Assembly: GCA_001800945.1 (NCBI GenBank)
Contig: MGWJ01000066.1
Location: forward strand, 1 to 6,418
Direction of reading: 5' to 3'
DNA from: Flavobacteria bacterium RIFCSPLOWO2_12_FULL_31_7
Lineage (GTDB): Bacteria > Bacteroidota > Bacteroidia > Flavobacteriales > Flavobacteriaceae
Length of the DNA: 6,418 bases
Part shown: positions 6,172-6,418 of the stretch, piece by piece
How positions within the stretch are numbered: the first letter of the stretch is position 1
Layout of the letters: each line of letters starts with the position of its first letter
The notes under the pieces: generated by a model
The model's database searches: none
What the model was told of the DNA's origin: nothing
Seen by the model: only the letters and a program-made list of their open reading frames with translations
Translations under genes and position numbers: made by a program

Positions 6172-6418
6172 TTATTTCTTTGGATCGTAACGTCTTGTTG
6201 TAGCGTTAAATTTATATTTGTTTGTTTGCGTTTTAGTTGAAAGTAGTACTTCAAAATCTTTTGTAAGCGTAAATTCAAAACCTTCTCTACGTGTTTTTTC
6301 TATTGTTTCTGTAGCAGTAGATTTTCCTAATTGCTTAATTTCTTTTATATTTGTTACAGTTTGAATGTTGCCTAAAATCTTAAGTTTTGTTGCTCCTAAA
6401 TCCCAAATTTCATTTGAG
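6172..6418 (-). CDS. Unrecognised protein, C-terminal 81 residues; start lies beyond window
   Basis: The frame is open from the right edge to a TAA at 6174-6172. It begins SNEIWDLGATKLKILGNIQ and ends with KFNATTRRYDPKK. A Lys/Glu/Thr-rich middle (TNIKEIKQLGKSTATETIEKT) is followed by alternating hydrophobic and polar residues (FEFTLTKDFEVLLSTKT) that suggest beta strands. There is no transmembrane segment, cysteine or known catalytic motif in the visible part, and no T9SS sorting signature. I do not recognise the family. Reality of the gene is supported by the uninterrupted frame, typical local codon use and a good terminator just after the stop codon. It is on the same strand as the flavoprotein operon but separated from it by that terminator. 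Confidence 0.7.
   Translation of the reverse strand, partial: SNEIWDLGATKLKILGNIQTVTNIKEIKQLGKSTATETIEKTRREGFEFTLTKDFEVLLSTKTQTNKYKFNATTRRYDPKK

Noticed and set aside
6051..6278. 75-codon open frame on the minus strand
   Set aside because: It runs through the terminator, the palindrome and the promoter and overlaps both neighbouring genes in other frames; its composition is that of AT-rich noncoding DNA.

Overview
This AT-rich window looks like chromosome from a flavobacterium (Bacteroidota, Flavobacteriaceae or a close relative). The evidence is threefold. The secreted nuclease ends in a type IX secretion (T9SS) type A sorting domain. Several genes are preceded by TAnnTTTG -7 promoter elements and A-rich leaders without a clear Shine-Dalgarno sequence. 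The signal peptides are cleaved before Gln, and the intergenic DNA carries repeats of a kind common in Flavobacterium. No mobile element, CRISPR array, tRNA or rRNA is visible.

Layout: (1) Positions 1-1246, minus strand: the first 415 codons of a secreted M1-aminopeptidase-like protein that runs off the left edge. Its zinc-binding HExxH motif is absent. (2) A divergent promoter region of about 100 bp. (3) Positions 1350-3350, plus: a secreted endonuclease I-family DNase with a lamin-tail-like domain, a Calx-beta-like domain, the nuclease domain and a T9SS sorting tail. (4) Positions 3418-4353, plus: malate dehydrogenase (mdh), followed by a strong intrinsic terminator. (5) Positions 4354-4608: a gene-free convergent intergenic region packed with repeats. 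It holds a 12-nt tandem repeat of the terminator tail, a small palindromic element and two tandem copies of a roughly 76-bp TTTGCG-rich repeat. (6) Positions 6076 down to 4609, minus: a tight two-gene operon of a nitronate monooxygenase/FabK-like flavoprotein followed, after 1 nt, by a DUF4442 hotdog-fold protein. A -7 element and an 18-bp palindrome that could be an operator lie upstream. (7) Positions 6172-6418, minus: the last 81 codons of an unrecognised protein, with its own terminator.

The genes do not form one pathway. mdh is TCA-cycle housekeeping. The nuclease and the M1-like protein are exported and may act on external DNA and peptides. The flavoprotein/hotdog pair is probably one functional unit, perhaps in oxidation of nitronates or acyl-type compounds with acyl-thioester handling, but the sequence does not fix the substrate. 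I see no clearly new multi-gene system. The points most worth following are the candidate operator of the flavoprotein operon, the stacked repeats whose edge supplies a stop codon, and the M1-like protein without its zinc motif.
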